Source of the DNA: Clostridiales bacterium
Lineage (GTDB): Bacteria; Bacillota; Clostridia; Lachnospirales; Lachnospiraceae
DNA length: 14,527 nucleotides
Direction of reading: 5' to 3'
NCBI GenBank assembly: GCA_021199135.1
Contig: JAJQIQ010000135.1
Span: forward strand, 1 to 14,527
Positions 8,146 through 14,527 of the stretch are shown one piece after another. Position 1 is the first letter of the stretch. Each line of letters begins with the position of its first letter. A program made the position numbers and the translations under genes. The notes beneath the pieces were generated by a model. That model saw nothing but the letters and a program-made list of their open reading frames with translations. It ran no database searches and was not told the DNA's origin.

Positions 8146-8182
8146 CGCATGAGAATCGCAAGGCAATCAGAGGGAGGCACGC

Positions 8183-8896
8183 ATGGAGAAACTTTCACTC
8201 AAAGCCGCGCTCGGCGCGACGGCATACCCCGGGAGGGGAATTCTGATAGGACGCTCGCAGGATGGCAAAAAGGCTGTCGCGGCGTATTTTATTATGGGCA
8301 GGAGCGTTAACAGCCGCAACCGCATTTTCGTAGAGGACGGCGAGGGGATCCGCACGCAGGCTTTTGACGAGTCAAAGATGACTGACCCGACCCTCATCAT
8401 CTATGCGCCGGTTCGTGTCCTCGGGAACAAGACCATCGTCACGAACGGCGACCAGACCGACACGATATACGAGATGATGGACAAACAGCAGACGTTCGAG
8501 CAGTCGCTGCGCACGAGGCGATTCGAGCCGGACAGCCCGAACTTCACGCCGAGAATCTCCGGGATAATGCATATCGAGGATGGAAATTATAATTTCGCGA
8601 TGTCGATCCTAAAGCGCGCGGAGGACAATCTGGACTCCTGCAACCGCTACACCTTCGCATACGAAAACCCGGCCAAGGGCGAGGGGCGTTTCATCCACAC
8701 CTACATGGGCGACGGCGACCCGCTCCCGAGCTTTGTCGGCGAGCCTACGAGGGTCGAGATTTCGGGCGACATAGACGAGTTTACGGATGCGGCCTGGGGG
8801 AGCCTCGACGCCGACAACAAGGTCTCTCTCTTCACGCGGTTCATCGACATAGAGAGCGGAAAATATGAGTCGCGGATCGTGAATAAAAACAAGTAA
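8183..8896 (+). CDS. purO: IMP cyclohydrolase, PurO family
   Basis: A 237-residue protein matching the archaeal-type IMP cyclohydrolase family, which closes the ring of FAICAR to give IMP, the last step of de novo purine synthesis. The family signature lies near the N terminus: YPGRGILIGRS at 15-25, then YFIMGRSVNSRNRIF at 35-49. Further matching segments are TLIIYAPVRVLGN, NFTPRISG and the YTFAYENPAKGEGRFIHTY stretch. This fold is unrelated to the cyclohydrolase half of bacterial PurH. AGGGAGG at 8171-8177 is a strong ribosome site five bases before the ATG. It shares a likely transcript with tRNA-Pro upstream and with the AICAR transformylase 92 bases downstream, which makes its substrate. 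Functional assignment is by family recognition. Confidence 0.9.
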   Translation: MEKLSLKAALGATAYPGRGILIGRSQDGKKAVAAYFIMGRSVNSRNRIFVEDGEGIRTQAFDESKMTDPTLIIYAPVRVLGNKTIVTNGDQTDTIYEMMDKQQTFEQSLRTRRFEPDSPNFTPRISGIMHIEDGNYNFAMSILKRAEDNLDSCNRYTFAYENPAKGEGRFIHTYMGDGDPLPSFVGEPTRVEISGDIDEFTDAAWGSLDADNKVSLFTRFIDIESGKYESRIVNKNK

Positions 8897-8988
8897 ATGA
8901 ACGGGATGAATCACGGACAAATACGCAACAAAAATAATAAAAATCAAAAAAACAATTGGCAAGACAACAATAAAAGCGAGGGATAAAA

Positions 8989-10167
8989 ATGCAGGAATAC
9001 GAACTGAAATACGGCTGCAACCCGAACCAGAAGCCGTCGCGGATCTATATGCAAAACGGGGAACTTCCGATAAAGGTCCTCTGCGGCCGGGCGGGATACA
9101 TAAACCTCCTCGACGCATTAAACGGATGGCAGCTCGTCCGTGAGCTTAAGCGGGCGACGGGGCTTGCGGCGGCGGCCTCGTTCAAGCACGTCTCGCCGGC
9201 GGGCGCGGCGGTCGGAAAGCCCCTCTCCGACGTTGAGAGAAAAATATATTGGGTGGACGACATGGACACCGAATTTTCACCGCTCGCGAACGCCTACATC
9301 AGGGCTCGCGGGGCTGATCGGATGTCGTCGTTTGGCGATTTCGCCTCGCTCTCCGACGTCTGCGACGAGAGCACCGCTTTGGTTCTAAAGCGCGAGGTGT
9401 CGGACGGGGTCATCGCGCCGGGATACACCGACGCGGCGCTTGAGATCTTAAAGAAAAAGAAAAATGGAAATTACTGCATAATAGAGATTGACCCTACTTA
9501 CGAGCCCGCGCCGATAGAGCGGAAAGATGTCTTCGGGATCTCGTTTGAGCAGGGCCGAAACGAGCTCGTGATCGACGATGATTTTTTTGCAAATATCGTG
9601 ACAAAAAACAAGGAGCTTTCGGAGGAGGCGAAGGTCGACCTTTCGGTTTCGATGATCACGCTCAAGTACACGCAGTCAAATTCGGTCTGCTATGTAAAAA
9701 ACGGCCAGGCGATCGGAATCGGAGCGGGGCAGCAGTCGAGAATCCACTGCACGAGGCTCGCGGGCTCAAAGGCCGACAATTGGTGGCTGCGCCAGTCGCC
9801 GCAGGTGCTGGGCCTTCAGTTCGTGGACGGAATAAAGAGGGCCAACCGCGACAACGCGATCGATTTATATATCGGGGAGGATTACATGGACGTCCTCGCC
9901 GACGGGATCTGGGAGAACACATTTAAGAAAAAGCCCTCGGTTTTTTCGCCGGAGGAGAAGAAAGCCTGGCTTTCAAAAAACACGGATGTCTCGCTCGGTT
10001 CAGACGCATTTTTCCCGTTCGGGGACAATATCGAGCGTGCGCATAGGAGCGGGGTGAGGTACGTGACCCAGCCGGGAGGGTCGGTGCGCGATGACGACGT
10101 GATCGCGGCATGCGACAAATACGGCATGGTCATGAGCTTCACCGGAATCCGCCTTTTTCACCACTGA
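8989..10167 (+). CDS. purH: Stand-alone AICAR formyltransferase
   Basis: A 392-residue transformylase that moves a formyl group from 10-formyl-tetrahydrofolate to AICAR, giving FAICAR. It corresponds to the C-terminal domain of PurH/ATIC only; the N-terminal MGS-like cyclohydrolase domain is absent, and the gene before it supplies that step. The catalytic Lys-His pair is K66-H67 in KHVSPAGAAVG. Other family blocks are ARGADRMSSFGDF, KREVSDGVIAPGY, KKKNGNYC, KYTQSNSVCYVKNGQ and GIGAGQQSRIHCTRLAG, and the protein ends IRLFHH. Several of these match animal ATIC more closely than the KHxNPCG type common in bacterial PurH. GAGGG at 8978-8982 lies six bases before the ATG. The 92-base spacer from purO is A-rich and holds a 29-codon open frame of doubtful value. 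Confidence 0.95.
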   Translation: MQEYELKYGCNPNQKPSRIYMQNGELPIKVLCGRAGYINLLDALNGWQLVRELKRATGLAAAASFKHVSPAGAAVGKPLSDVERKIYWVDDMDTEFSPLANAYIRARGADRMSSFGDFASLSDVCDESTALVLKREVSDGVIAPGYTDAALEILKKKKNGNYCIIEIDPTYEPAPIERKDVFGISFEQGRNELVIDDDFFANIVTKNKELSEEAKVDLSVSMITLKYTQSNSVCYVKNGQAIGIGAGQQSRIHCTRLAGSKADNWWLRQSPQVLGLQFVDGIKRANRDNAIDLYIGEDYMDVLADGIWENTFKKKPSVFSPEEKKAWLSKNTDVSLGSDAFFPFGDNIERAHRSGVRYVTQPGGSVRDDDVIAACDKYGMVMSFTGIRLFHH

Positions 10168-10183
10168 CACTTCGTGTCAGTGG
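10161..10183. repeat. Perfect 10-bp inverted repeat at transformylase stop
   Basis: CCACTGACAC (10161-10170) and GTGTCAGTGG (10174-10183) form a perfect ten-base-pair stem with a three-base TTC loop. It overlaps the last codons and stop (10165-10167) of the transformylase gene. No T run follows, so it is not a classical intrinsic terminator. The arm sequence TGTCAGTG is repeated at 10185-10192, which gives alternative pairings with the next stem-loop. It could protect the 3' end of the purine mRNA or be part of a REP-like element. Confidence 0.6.
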
Positions 10184-10184
10184 T

Positions 10185-10232
10185 GTCAGTGCCGCCATTT
10201 GAAATTCGCCTACGGCGAAGGGCGGCACTGAT
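10185..10232. repeat. Nested stem-loop in the pre-hyd spacer
   Basis: An outer stem pairs CAGTGCCGCC (10187-10196) with GGCGGCACTG (10221-10230), and two more pairs, one of them G-T, extend it outward. Inside it, TTCGCC (10205-10210) pairs with GGCGAA (10214-10219) around TAC. The result is a stem, an internal loop and a terminal hairpin. No poly-T tail follows. The symmetric TTCGCC-TAC-GGCGAA core is the sort of module seen in intergenic palindromic repeats, so a dispersed REP-like element is as likely as a regulator. Confidence 0.55.
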
Positions 10233-10252
10233 TGGCAGAATTTCATTGTTCT

Positions 10253-10284
10253 CCCGCGCCATGCAGCGGAGTGCATGGCACGGG
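10253..10284. repeat. Third stem-loop before the hyd operon
   Basis: GCCATGCA (10258-10265) pairs perfectly with TGCATGGC (10272-10279) around GCGGAG. After one C-A mismatch the stem continues with CCCG (10253-10256) against CGGG (10281-10284), giving twelve base pairs in all. It ends 13 bases before the AAGGAGG ribosome site of the next gene. It may be a 5' processing site or stability element of the hyd transcript, or the last unit of a compound palindromic repeat. Confidence 0.55.
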
Positions 10285-10313
10285 TCGAAACACAGACAAG
10301 GAGGTACAACAAA

Positions 10314-10559
10314 ATGGAGAATCGCATTGCACTTATTGGGATCATCGTAAAGAACACCGACTCAGTGGAGGCCTTAAACGGAATCCTGCACGAGTATGGG
10401 AGCCACATCATCGGCCGCATGGGAGTCCCGTACCGTGAGAAGTCCGTAAACATCATCAGCGTGGCGGTCGACGCGCCGGAGGACGTTATAAACGCTATGT
10501 CCGGCAAGATCGGAAAGCTCGACGGCGTGAGCGCAAAGACCGTCTACGAGACCGCGTAA
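10314..10559 (+). CDS. TM1266-type hydrogenase-system small protein
   Basis: An 81-residue protein of the TM1266 family, annotated as a putative iron-only hydrogenase system regulator. It has an ACT-like beta-alpha-beta pattern: RIALIGIIVKN, EALNGILHEYGSHIIGRMGVP, then VNIISVAVDAPEDVINAMSGKIGKL. No helix-turn-helix is visible, so direct DNA binding by this protein alone is not supported. An in-frame ATG at 10275 would start 13 codons earlier inside a stem-loop. The ATG at 10314 is preferred because AAGGAGG (10298-10304) lies nine bases before it and the protein then begins with the family's first strand. It is followed immediately by hydE (stop-start TAAATG), so the two are probably coupled. 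A regulatory role comes from family naming and context only. Confidence 0.88.
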   Translation: MENRIALIGIIVKNTDSVEALNGILHEYGSHIIGRMGVPYREKSVNIISVAVDAPEDVINAMSGKIGKLDGVSAKTVYETA

Positions 10560-11609
10560 ATGCCGGCCGAGAAGATTCAAAAAATCAGGTCGGAGCGCGA
10601 CATAGGCAGGGACGAGCTTAAGTTTTTGCTTGAGACGGACGATGTTGACGCGCTCAGGTCGCTTCGGGAAAATGCGCGGGAGGTGGCGGATGAGGTTTAC
10701 GGACGGCGCGTCTACATCCGTGGGCTCATCGAGTTCACCAACTACTGCAAAAACGACTGCTATTACTGCGGGATAAGAAGGGACAACAGAAACGCACAGC
10801 GCTACAGGTTGGGAGAGGATGAGATCCTCTCCTGCTGTGCGCATGGGTATGAGCTGGGTTTCCGGACTTTTGTCCTTCAGGGCGGCGAGGACCCATATTT
10901 TACCGACGATAAAATCTGCTCCATCGTCAGTAAAATTAAAAAAAATCACCCGGACTGCGCGGTGACGCTCTCAATAGGCGAAAAACCCCGGGAGAGCTAT
11001 CAGGCGTACTTCGATGCGGGGGCGGACCGCTTCCTGTTGCGGCACGAGACTGCGGATCAATCGCACTACGGGAAGCTCCACCCGGCGGAGATGTCGCTCG
11101 AGAACCGGATGAGGTGCCTCTGGGATTTAAAGGAGATCGGCTACCAGGTCGGCTGCGGCTTCATGGTGGGCTCGCCTTATCAGACGATTGATACGATCTA
11201 TGAGGACCTGCAGTTCATAAGAAAACTTGGACCGCACATGGTCGGGATCGGGCCGTTCATCCCGCATAAGGACACGCCGTTCGGAAAGGAAAAGCTGGGA
11301 ACGATGGATATGACACTGCGTCTTCTCTCCATCATCCGGCTGCTTGTCCCAAATGTCCTGCTCCCGGCGACGACCGCGCTCGGGACCATCCACCCGCAGG
11401 GCAGGGAGAAGGGGATAATGGCGGGGGCCAATGTTGTCATGCCGAATTTATCGCCGCTGTCGGTGCGGGAGAAATACCTGCTCTACGACAACAAGATCTC
11501 CACGGGGATGGAGGCGGCGGAGTGCCGCGACGATCTCGAAAAAAGGATGCGCAGCATAGGATACGAGGTCGTGACGGCGAGGGGTGATTGCGCTGGATTT
11601 GCAGTGTAA
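10560..11609 (+). CDS. hydE: [FeFe]-hydrogenase maturase HydE (radical SAM)
   Basis: A 349-residue radical SAM enzyme that helps build the organic and iron-carbonyl part of the H-cluster, acting with HydG and HydF in the cytosol. The CX3CX2C cluster motif is C63, C67, C70 (CKNDCYYC), preceded by the IRGLIEFTNY strand typical of the HydE/BioB-like group. Other marks are LQGGEDPYF, LSIGEKP, RLLRHET-like FLLRHETAD, GFMVGSPYQT and VGIGPFIPHKDTPF. The second-cluster CX7CX2C motif known from Thermotoga HydE is not seen; that motif is not general in the family. The start directly follows the regulator stop with no clear Shine-Dalgarno, pointing to translational coupling. hydG follows after 61 bases. 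Length is normal. Confidence 0.96.
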   Translation: MPAEKIQKIRSERDIGRDELKFLLETDDVDALRSLRENAREVADEVYGRRVYIRGLIEFTNYCKNDCYYCGIRRDNRNAQRYRLGEDEILSCCAHGYELGFRTFVLQGGEDPYFTDDKICSIVSKIKKNHPDCAVTLSIGEKPRESYQAYFDAGADRFLLRHETADQSHYGKLHPAEMSLENRMRCLWDLKEIGYQVGCGFMVGSPYQTIDTIYEDLQFIRKLGPHMVGIGPFIPHKDTPFGKEKLGTMDMTLRLLSIIRLLVPNVLLPATTALGTIHPQGREKGIMAGANVVMPNLSPLSVREKYLLYDNKISTGMEAAECRDDLEKRMRSIGYEVVTARGDCAGFAV

Positions 11610-11670
11610 ACTTATTAACTGACTGGAAAGGTGACACCCAAAAGGTGCTGACCGGAAAGAGAGGGAGATT

Positions 11671-13098
11671 ATGTACGACGTAAAGTCAATGAAGGCTGAG
11701 GAGTTCATCTCAGACGAGGAAATCAAGGAGACGCTTGCGTTTGCGGACGCAAACAAGGACAACAAGGAGCTCATCGAGGAGATCCTTGAGAAGGCTAAGC
11801 TAGAGAAGGGGCTCACGCACCGCGAGGCATCTGTGCTTCTGGCCTGCGAGGACGAGGAGGTCATGAGCCGCGTCTACGCGCTCGCGGAGCAGATCAAGAA
11901 GGATTTCTACGGGAACCGCATCGTGCTGTTCGCGCCGCTTTACCTGTCGAATTACTGCGTGAACGGCTGCGTCTACTGCCCGTACCACCAGAAAAATAAG
12001 CACATCGCGAGGAAGAAGCTGACGCAGGAGGAGATCGTAAAGGAAGTCACGGCCCTGCAGGACATGGGGCACAAGCGGCTTGCGATCGAGGCCGGCGAGG
12101 ACCCGGTCAACAACCCGATCGAGTACATCCTCGAGTGCATAGACACGATATACGGCATCCACCACAAGAACGGCGCGATCCGCCGCGTGAACGTCAATAT
12201 CGCGGCGACGACCGTCGAGAACTATCAAAAACTGAAAGCAGCCGGGATCGGGACCTACGTCCTGTTCCAGGAGACATACAATAAAGAGGGCTACGAGCAG
12301 CTCCACCCGACCGGGCCGAAGCGCGATTACGCCTACCACACCGAGGCGATGGACCGCGCGATGGAGGGCGGCATCGACGACGTGGGCTTGGGAGTCCTGT
12401 TCGGACTTCAAATGTACCGCTACGAGTTCGCGGGAATCCTTATGCACGCGGAGCACCTCGAGGCGGTCCACGGCGTCGGTCCGCACACGATAAGCGTCCC
12501 GCGCGTCAAGAGGGCGGACGACATCGACCCGAGCGCGTTCGACAACGGGATCAGCGACGACATCTTCGCGAAGCTCTGTGCGCTCATTCGCATCGCCGTG
12601 CCCTACACTGGCATGATCATATCTACCCGCGAGAACCAGCAGGTCCGCGAGAAGGTATTGCCGCTTGGAATCTCGCAGATAAGCGGCGGCTCGAGGACGA
12701 GCGTCGGCGGATATGCGGATCCGGAAGCCGAGGAGGCGGCCGAGGTCACGAGCGAACAGTTCGACGTGAGTGACCAGAGGACGCTCGACGAGGTCGTGAA
12801 CTGGCTGATGAAGCTCGGATATATCCCGTCATTCTGCACGGCCTGCTACCGCGAGGGCCGCACTGGCGACCGCTTCATGGCACTGTGCAAGAGCAAGCAG
12901 ATCCTTAACTGCTGCCATCCGAACGCGCTGATGACGCTCAAGGAATACCTCGAGGACTACGCGAGCGAGGAGACCAAAAATATCGGCATGGCGCTCATCG
13001 ACAAGGAGCTCGATACGATCCCGAACCTGAAGGTTCGCCAGACCGCCTACGAGCACATCCACGACATCGCCGAAGGCCAGCGCGATTTTAGGTTCTAA
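11671..13098 (+). CDS. hydG: [FeFe]-hydrogenase maturase HydG
   Basis: A 475-residue radical SAM tyrosine lyase that yields CO and cyanide and delivers an iron-carbonyl-cyanide unit for the H-cluster. The SAM cluster motif CX3CX2C is C96, C100, C103 (CVNGCVYC). The C-terminal CX2CX22C motif that holds the auxiliary dangler-iron cluster is complete at C389, C392 and C415, which separates HydG from its relative ThiH. Other family blocks are RLAIEAGEDPVNNP, VLFQETYNKEGYEQLHPTGPK, GLGVLFGLQMYRYE, VPRVKRADDID and ISGGSRTSVGGY. A purine-rich ribosome site (GAGGGAG, shortly before 11671) is strong. It lies between hydE and hydF, 14 bases before the latter, in one operon. All catalytic motifs are present, so it is expected to be active. 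Confidence 0.97.
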   Translation: MYDVKSMKAEEFISDEEIKETLAFADANKDNKELIEEILEKAKLEKGLTHREASVLLACEDEEVMSRVYALAEQIKKDFYGNRIVLFAPLYLSNYCVNGCVYCPYHQKNKHIARKKLTQEEIVKEVTALQDMGHKRLAIEAGEDPVNNPIEYILECIDTIYGIHHKNGAIRRVNVNIAATTVENYQKLKAAGIGTYVLFQETYNKEGYEQLHPTGPKRDYAYHTEAMDRAMEGGIDDVGLGVLFGLQMYRYEFAGILMHAEHLEAVHGVGPHTISVPRVKRADDIDPSAFDNGISDDIFAKLCALIRIAVPYTGMIISTRENQQVREKVLPLGISQISGGSRTSVGGYADPEAEEAAEVTSEQFDVSDQRTLDEVVNWLMKLGYIPSFCTACYREGRTGDRFMALCKSKQILNCCHPNALMTLKEYLEDYASEETKNIGMALIDKELDTIPNLKVRQTAYEHIHDIAEGQRDFRF

Positions 13099-13112
13099 GG
13101 GGGTATCGAAAA

Positions 13113-14330
13113 ATGACGAACGACACTCCATCCGCGAACCGGCTCCACATAGGCATATTCGGGAGGACGAACAGCGGAAAGTCCTCATTCATAAACGCGC
13201 TCACGCACCAGCAGGTCTCGATCGTCTCCGACATCGCGGGGACGACGACCGACCCGGTGTACAAGGCGATGGAGATCCATCCTCTCGGGGCGTGCACGAT
13301 AATAGACACGGCGGGATTTGACGACGTGACAGAGCTCGGCGAGAAGCGGCTCGAGAAGACCCGCCTCGCGGCGGAGAAGACCGACGTCGCGATAATAATC
13401 CTCTCCGCCGACGAGGAGGAGGGCGACGAGGAGAAAGCCCTCGAATGGAATAAATATTTTCGCGGCAGGGGCACGCCGGTTTTATTTATCGTAAACAAAT
13501 CGGACGTCGATGCCGAAAACGCAAAAAACATTTCCGCGAGGATAAACAAGGCGACCGGCGAGGAGCCCTTGCTCATCTCGGCGACTGGCGGCGAGGGGAT
13601 GGACGCGGCGAAGGAGGCGCTCATCCGCAAGGTCCCGGAGAATTTCGGCGACCGGCAGATAACCGGCGAGCTCGTGCACGAGGGGGATTTCGTGCTTCTC
13701 GTCATGCCGCAGGACATCCAAGCCCCGAAGGGGAGGCTCATCCTCCCACAGGTGCAGACCATGCGCGAGCTTTTGGACAAAAAATGCGTCGTCCTCTCCG
13801 TCACGACCGACAAGATCGACGACGCGCTTTCTCTTGCGAGCCGCCCGCCGAAGCTCATAATAACGGACTCTCAGGCGTTCGACGTCGTCTACAAAAAGAA
13901 GCCCGCCGAGAGCCTTCTGACCTCGTTCTCGGTGCTCTTTGCGGCGTACAAGGGCGACCTGCCATACTATGTGGAGGGCGCGAAAGCAATTGACTCTTTA
14001 AATGAAAAATCAAATGTGCTGATCGCGGAGTGCTGCACGCACGCGCCGCTCTCCGAGGACATTGGGAGGGAAAAAATCCCTCGGATGCTCCGCAAGCGCT
14101 ACGGACAGGGGCTCTCTGTCAATGTCGTGAGCGGGACGGATTTCCCGGCGAACCTCTCGGGCTACGACCTCATAATCCAGTGTGGGGCGTGCATGTTCAA
14201 CCGCAGCTACGTCATGTCGCGGATAGGCCGCGCAAGGGAGCAGAAGATCCCGATGACGAACTACGGCGTGACGATCGCGCACCTCACCGGGATTTTGGAT
14301 CAGGTGTCTTTGCCCGGGGTAAATGCATAA
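13113..14330 (+). CDS. hydF: [FeFe]-hydrogenase maturation GTPase HydF
   Basis: A 405-residue scaffold that assembles the H-cluster precursor from HydE and HydG products and passes it to the hydrogenase. The GTPase domain has P-loop GRTNSGKS (17-24), TT at 44-45, DTAG (65-68), NKSD (128-131) and SA (156-157). A dimerization domain spans roughly 190-300. The C-terminal cluster domain has C308, H310 (CTH), C357 and C360 (CGAC). The family consensus CxHx(46-53)HCxxC is slightly changed: 45 residues separate H310 from position 356, which is Gln, not His. All three cluster cysteines remain, so function is probably kept with a different fourth-site neighbour. A G-rich site (AGGGGG, just after the hydG stop) precedes the ATG. 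It ends the hyd unit. Confidence 0.96.
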   Translation: MTNDTPSANRLHIGIFGRTNSGKSSFINALTHQQVSIVSDIAGTTTDPVYKAMEIHPLGACTIIDTAGFDDVTELGEKRLEKTRLAAEKTDVAIIILSADEEEGDEEKALEWNKYFRGRGTPVLFIVNKSDVDAENAKNISARINKATGEEPLLISATGGEGMDAAKEALIRKVPENFGDRQITGELVHEGDFVLLVMPQDIQAPKGRLILPQVQTMRELLDKKCVVLSVTTDKIDDALSLASRPPKLIITDSQAFDVVYKKKPAESLLTSFSVLFAAYKGDLPYYVEGAKAIDSLNEKSNVLIAECCTHAPLSEDIGREKIPRMLRKRYGQGLSVNVVSGTDFPANLSGYDLIIQCGACMFNRSYVMSRIGRAREQKIPMTNYGVTIAHLTGILDQVSLPGVNA

Positions 14331-14358
14331 GAAAGTATTAGCAGTATTGATTTATTAA

Positions 14359-14392
14359 AATTATAGCCCTGTGTTTTCACAGGGCTACAATT
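14359..14392. terminator. Terminator-like stem-loop after hydF
   Basis: A perfect ten-base-pair stem, TAGCCCTGTG (14364-14373) with CACAGGGCTA (14378-14387), closes a TTTT loop. After one A-C mismatch, four A-T pairs extend it to 14359-14392. It lies 28 bases beyond the hydF stop and is the best end signal in the window. No U tract follows at once on the plus strand; the nearest T run is at 14406-14411. The AT-rich left flank would give a T-rich tail if read on the minus strand, so it may be bidirectional or merely protect the hyd mRNA 3' end. Confidence 0.55.
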
Positions 14393-14427
14393 AAATTTGA
14401 GTGGATTTTTTAGTTATAGGAGGAATT

Positions 14428-14527
14428 ATGTCGCTGCAGTTTGTCCTCGGGGGCGCGGGGAGCGGGAAAACTGAATATGTTTACGGACAGCTGGTCGCCG
14501 AGGCGCAGAAGAACCCGAAGAAGGATT
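14428..14527 (+). CDS. addB: AddB helicase-nuclease subunit, N-terminal start only
   Basis: Only the first 33 codons are present before the window ends. They read MSLQFVLGGAGSGKTEYVYG and continue with a helical, charged stretch. The P-loop GGAGSGKT at residues 8-15, directly after the first strand, is how AddB (RexB) of Clostridia begins. With AddA it forms the RecBCD-like complex that processes double-strand breaks for recombination. A textbook AGGAGG site at 14418-14423 sits four bases before the ATG. The gene is separated from hydF by 97 bases with a stem-loop, so it is likely a new transcription unit, although I see no clear promoter. Assignment rests on a short sequence, and other P-loop proteins are possible. 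Confidence 0.8.
   Translation, partial: MSLQFVLGGAGSGKTEYVYGQLVAEAQKNPKKD

Noticed and set aside
7517..8161. Minus-strand 214-codon open frame starting across the tRNA
   Set aside because: Its N-terminal part, with the GVTGFEPATSRPP stretch, is the well-known false protein produced by translating the antisense of a tRNA gene. The rest is antisense to the UPF0210 gene.
8029..8310. Plus-strand open frames reading through tRNA-Pro into purO
   Set aside because: They translate the tRNA itself and run out of frame into purO. The purO frame has the strong ribosome site and family motifs.
10275..10313. Upstream ATG extending the TM1266-type gene by 13 codons
   Set aside because: The ATG lies inside a stem-loop arm without a ribosome site. 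The ATG at 10314 has AAGGAGG at proper spacing and matches the family N terminus.
13088..13858. Minus-strand 256-codon open frame opposite hydF
   Set aside because: It is antisense to the HydF GTPase domain, Ser/Arg-rich with no family signature, and has no upstream signals.
1..14527. CRISPR array, insertion sequence, prophage or toxin-antitoxin module
   Set aside because: No regularly spaced direct repeats, transposase or integrase motifs, terminal inverted repeats or toxin-like small gene pairs are visible. Genes fill nearly all of the window and are housekeeping or metabolic.

Overview
The window is a compact, all-plus-strand stretch of bacterial chromosome. It reads as an anaerobic Firmicute of the class Clostridia, most likely Lachnospiraceae or a near relative. 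The reasons are a complete HydE/HydG/HydF maturation set for [FeFe]-hydrogenase, an AddB gene start, a PolA with a dead proofreading domain, a UPF0237/UPF0210 gene pair, and IMP synthesis by a separate AICAR transformylase and a PurO-type cyclohydrolase instead of fused PurH. Base composition is fairly GC-rich for that group, with an unusual liking for ATA (Ile) and AGG (Arg). The taxonomic call is inference from gene content. I see no phage, insertion sequence, CRISPR array or other accessory island.

Region 1 (1-7948) looks like one transcription unit: 5'-truncated polA, coaE, a 759-residue FtsA-like actin-fold ATPase, a metallo-beta-lactamase-fold hydrolase, a UPF0237 ACT-domain protein and a UPF0210 protein. 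The first four genes overlap or nearly touch. The last two follow after spacers of 39 and 56 bases.

Region 2 (about 8018-10167) starts with a near-consensus sigma-A promoter, then tRNA-Pro(GGG), a PurO-type IMP cyclohydrolase and a stand-alone AICAR formyltransferase. No terminator is visible between the tRNA and purO, so the tRNA may be cut from the 5' end of a purine-biosynthesis mRNA. The two enzymes together do the last two steps to IMP.

Region 3 (10168-14330) has a spacer with three strong stem-loops, then a small TM1266-type protein and hydE, hydG and hydF. This is the full maturase set for the H-cluster, but no hydrogenase structural gene is present. A long stem-loop follows, and then the start of addB, which runs off the end.

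Most of the window is housekeeping. The points most worth a second look are the FtsA-like protein with repeated beta-grasp-like modules in its C-terminal half, the animal-ATIC-like transformylase paired with a PurO cyclohydrolase, the tRNA-mRNA leader arrangement, the stem-loop cluster before the hyd genes, and a Gln in place of the usual His beside the HydF cluster cysteines.
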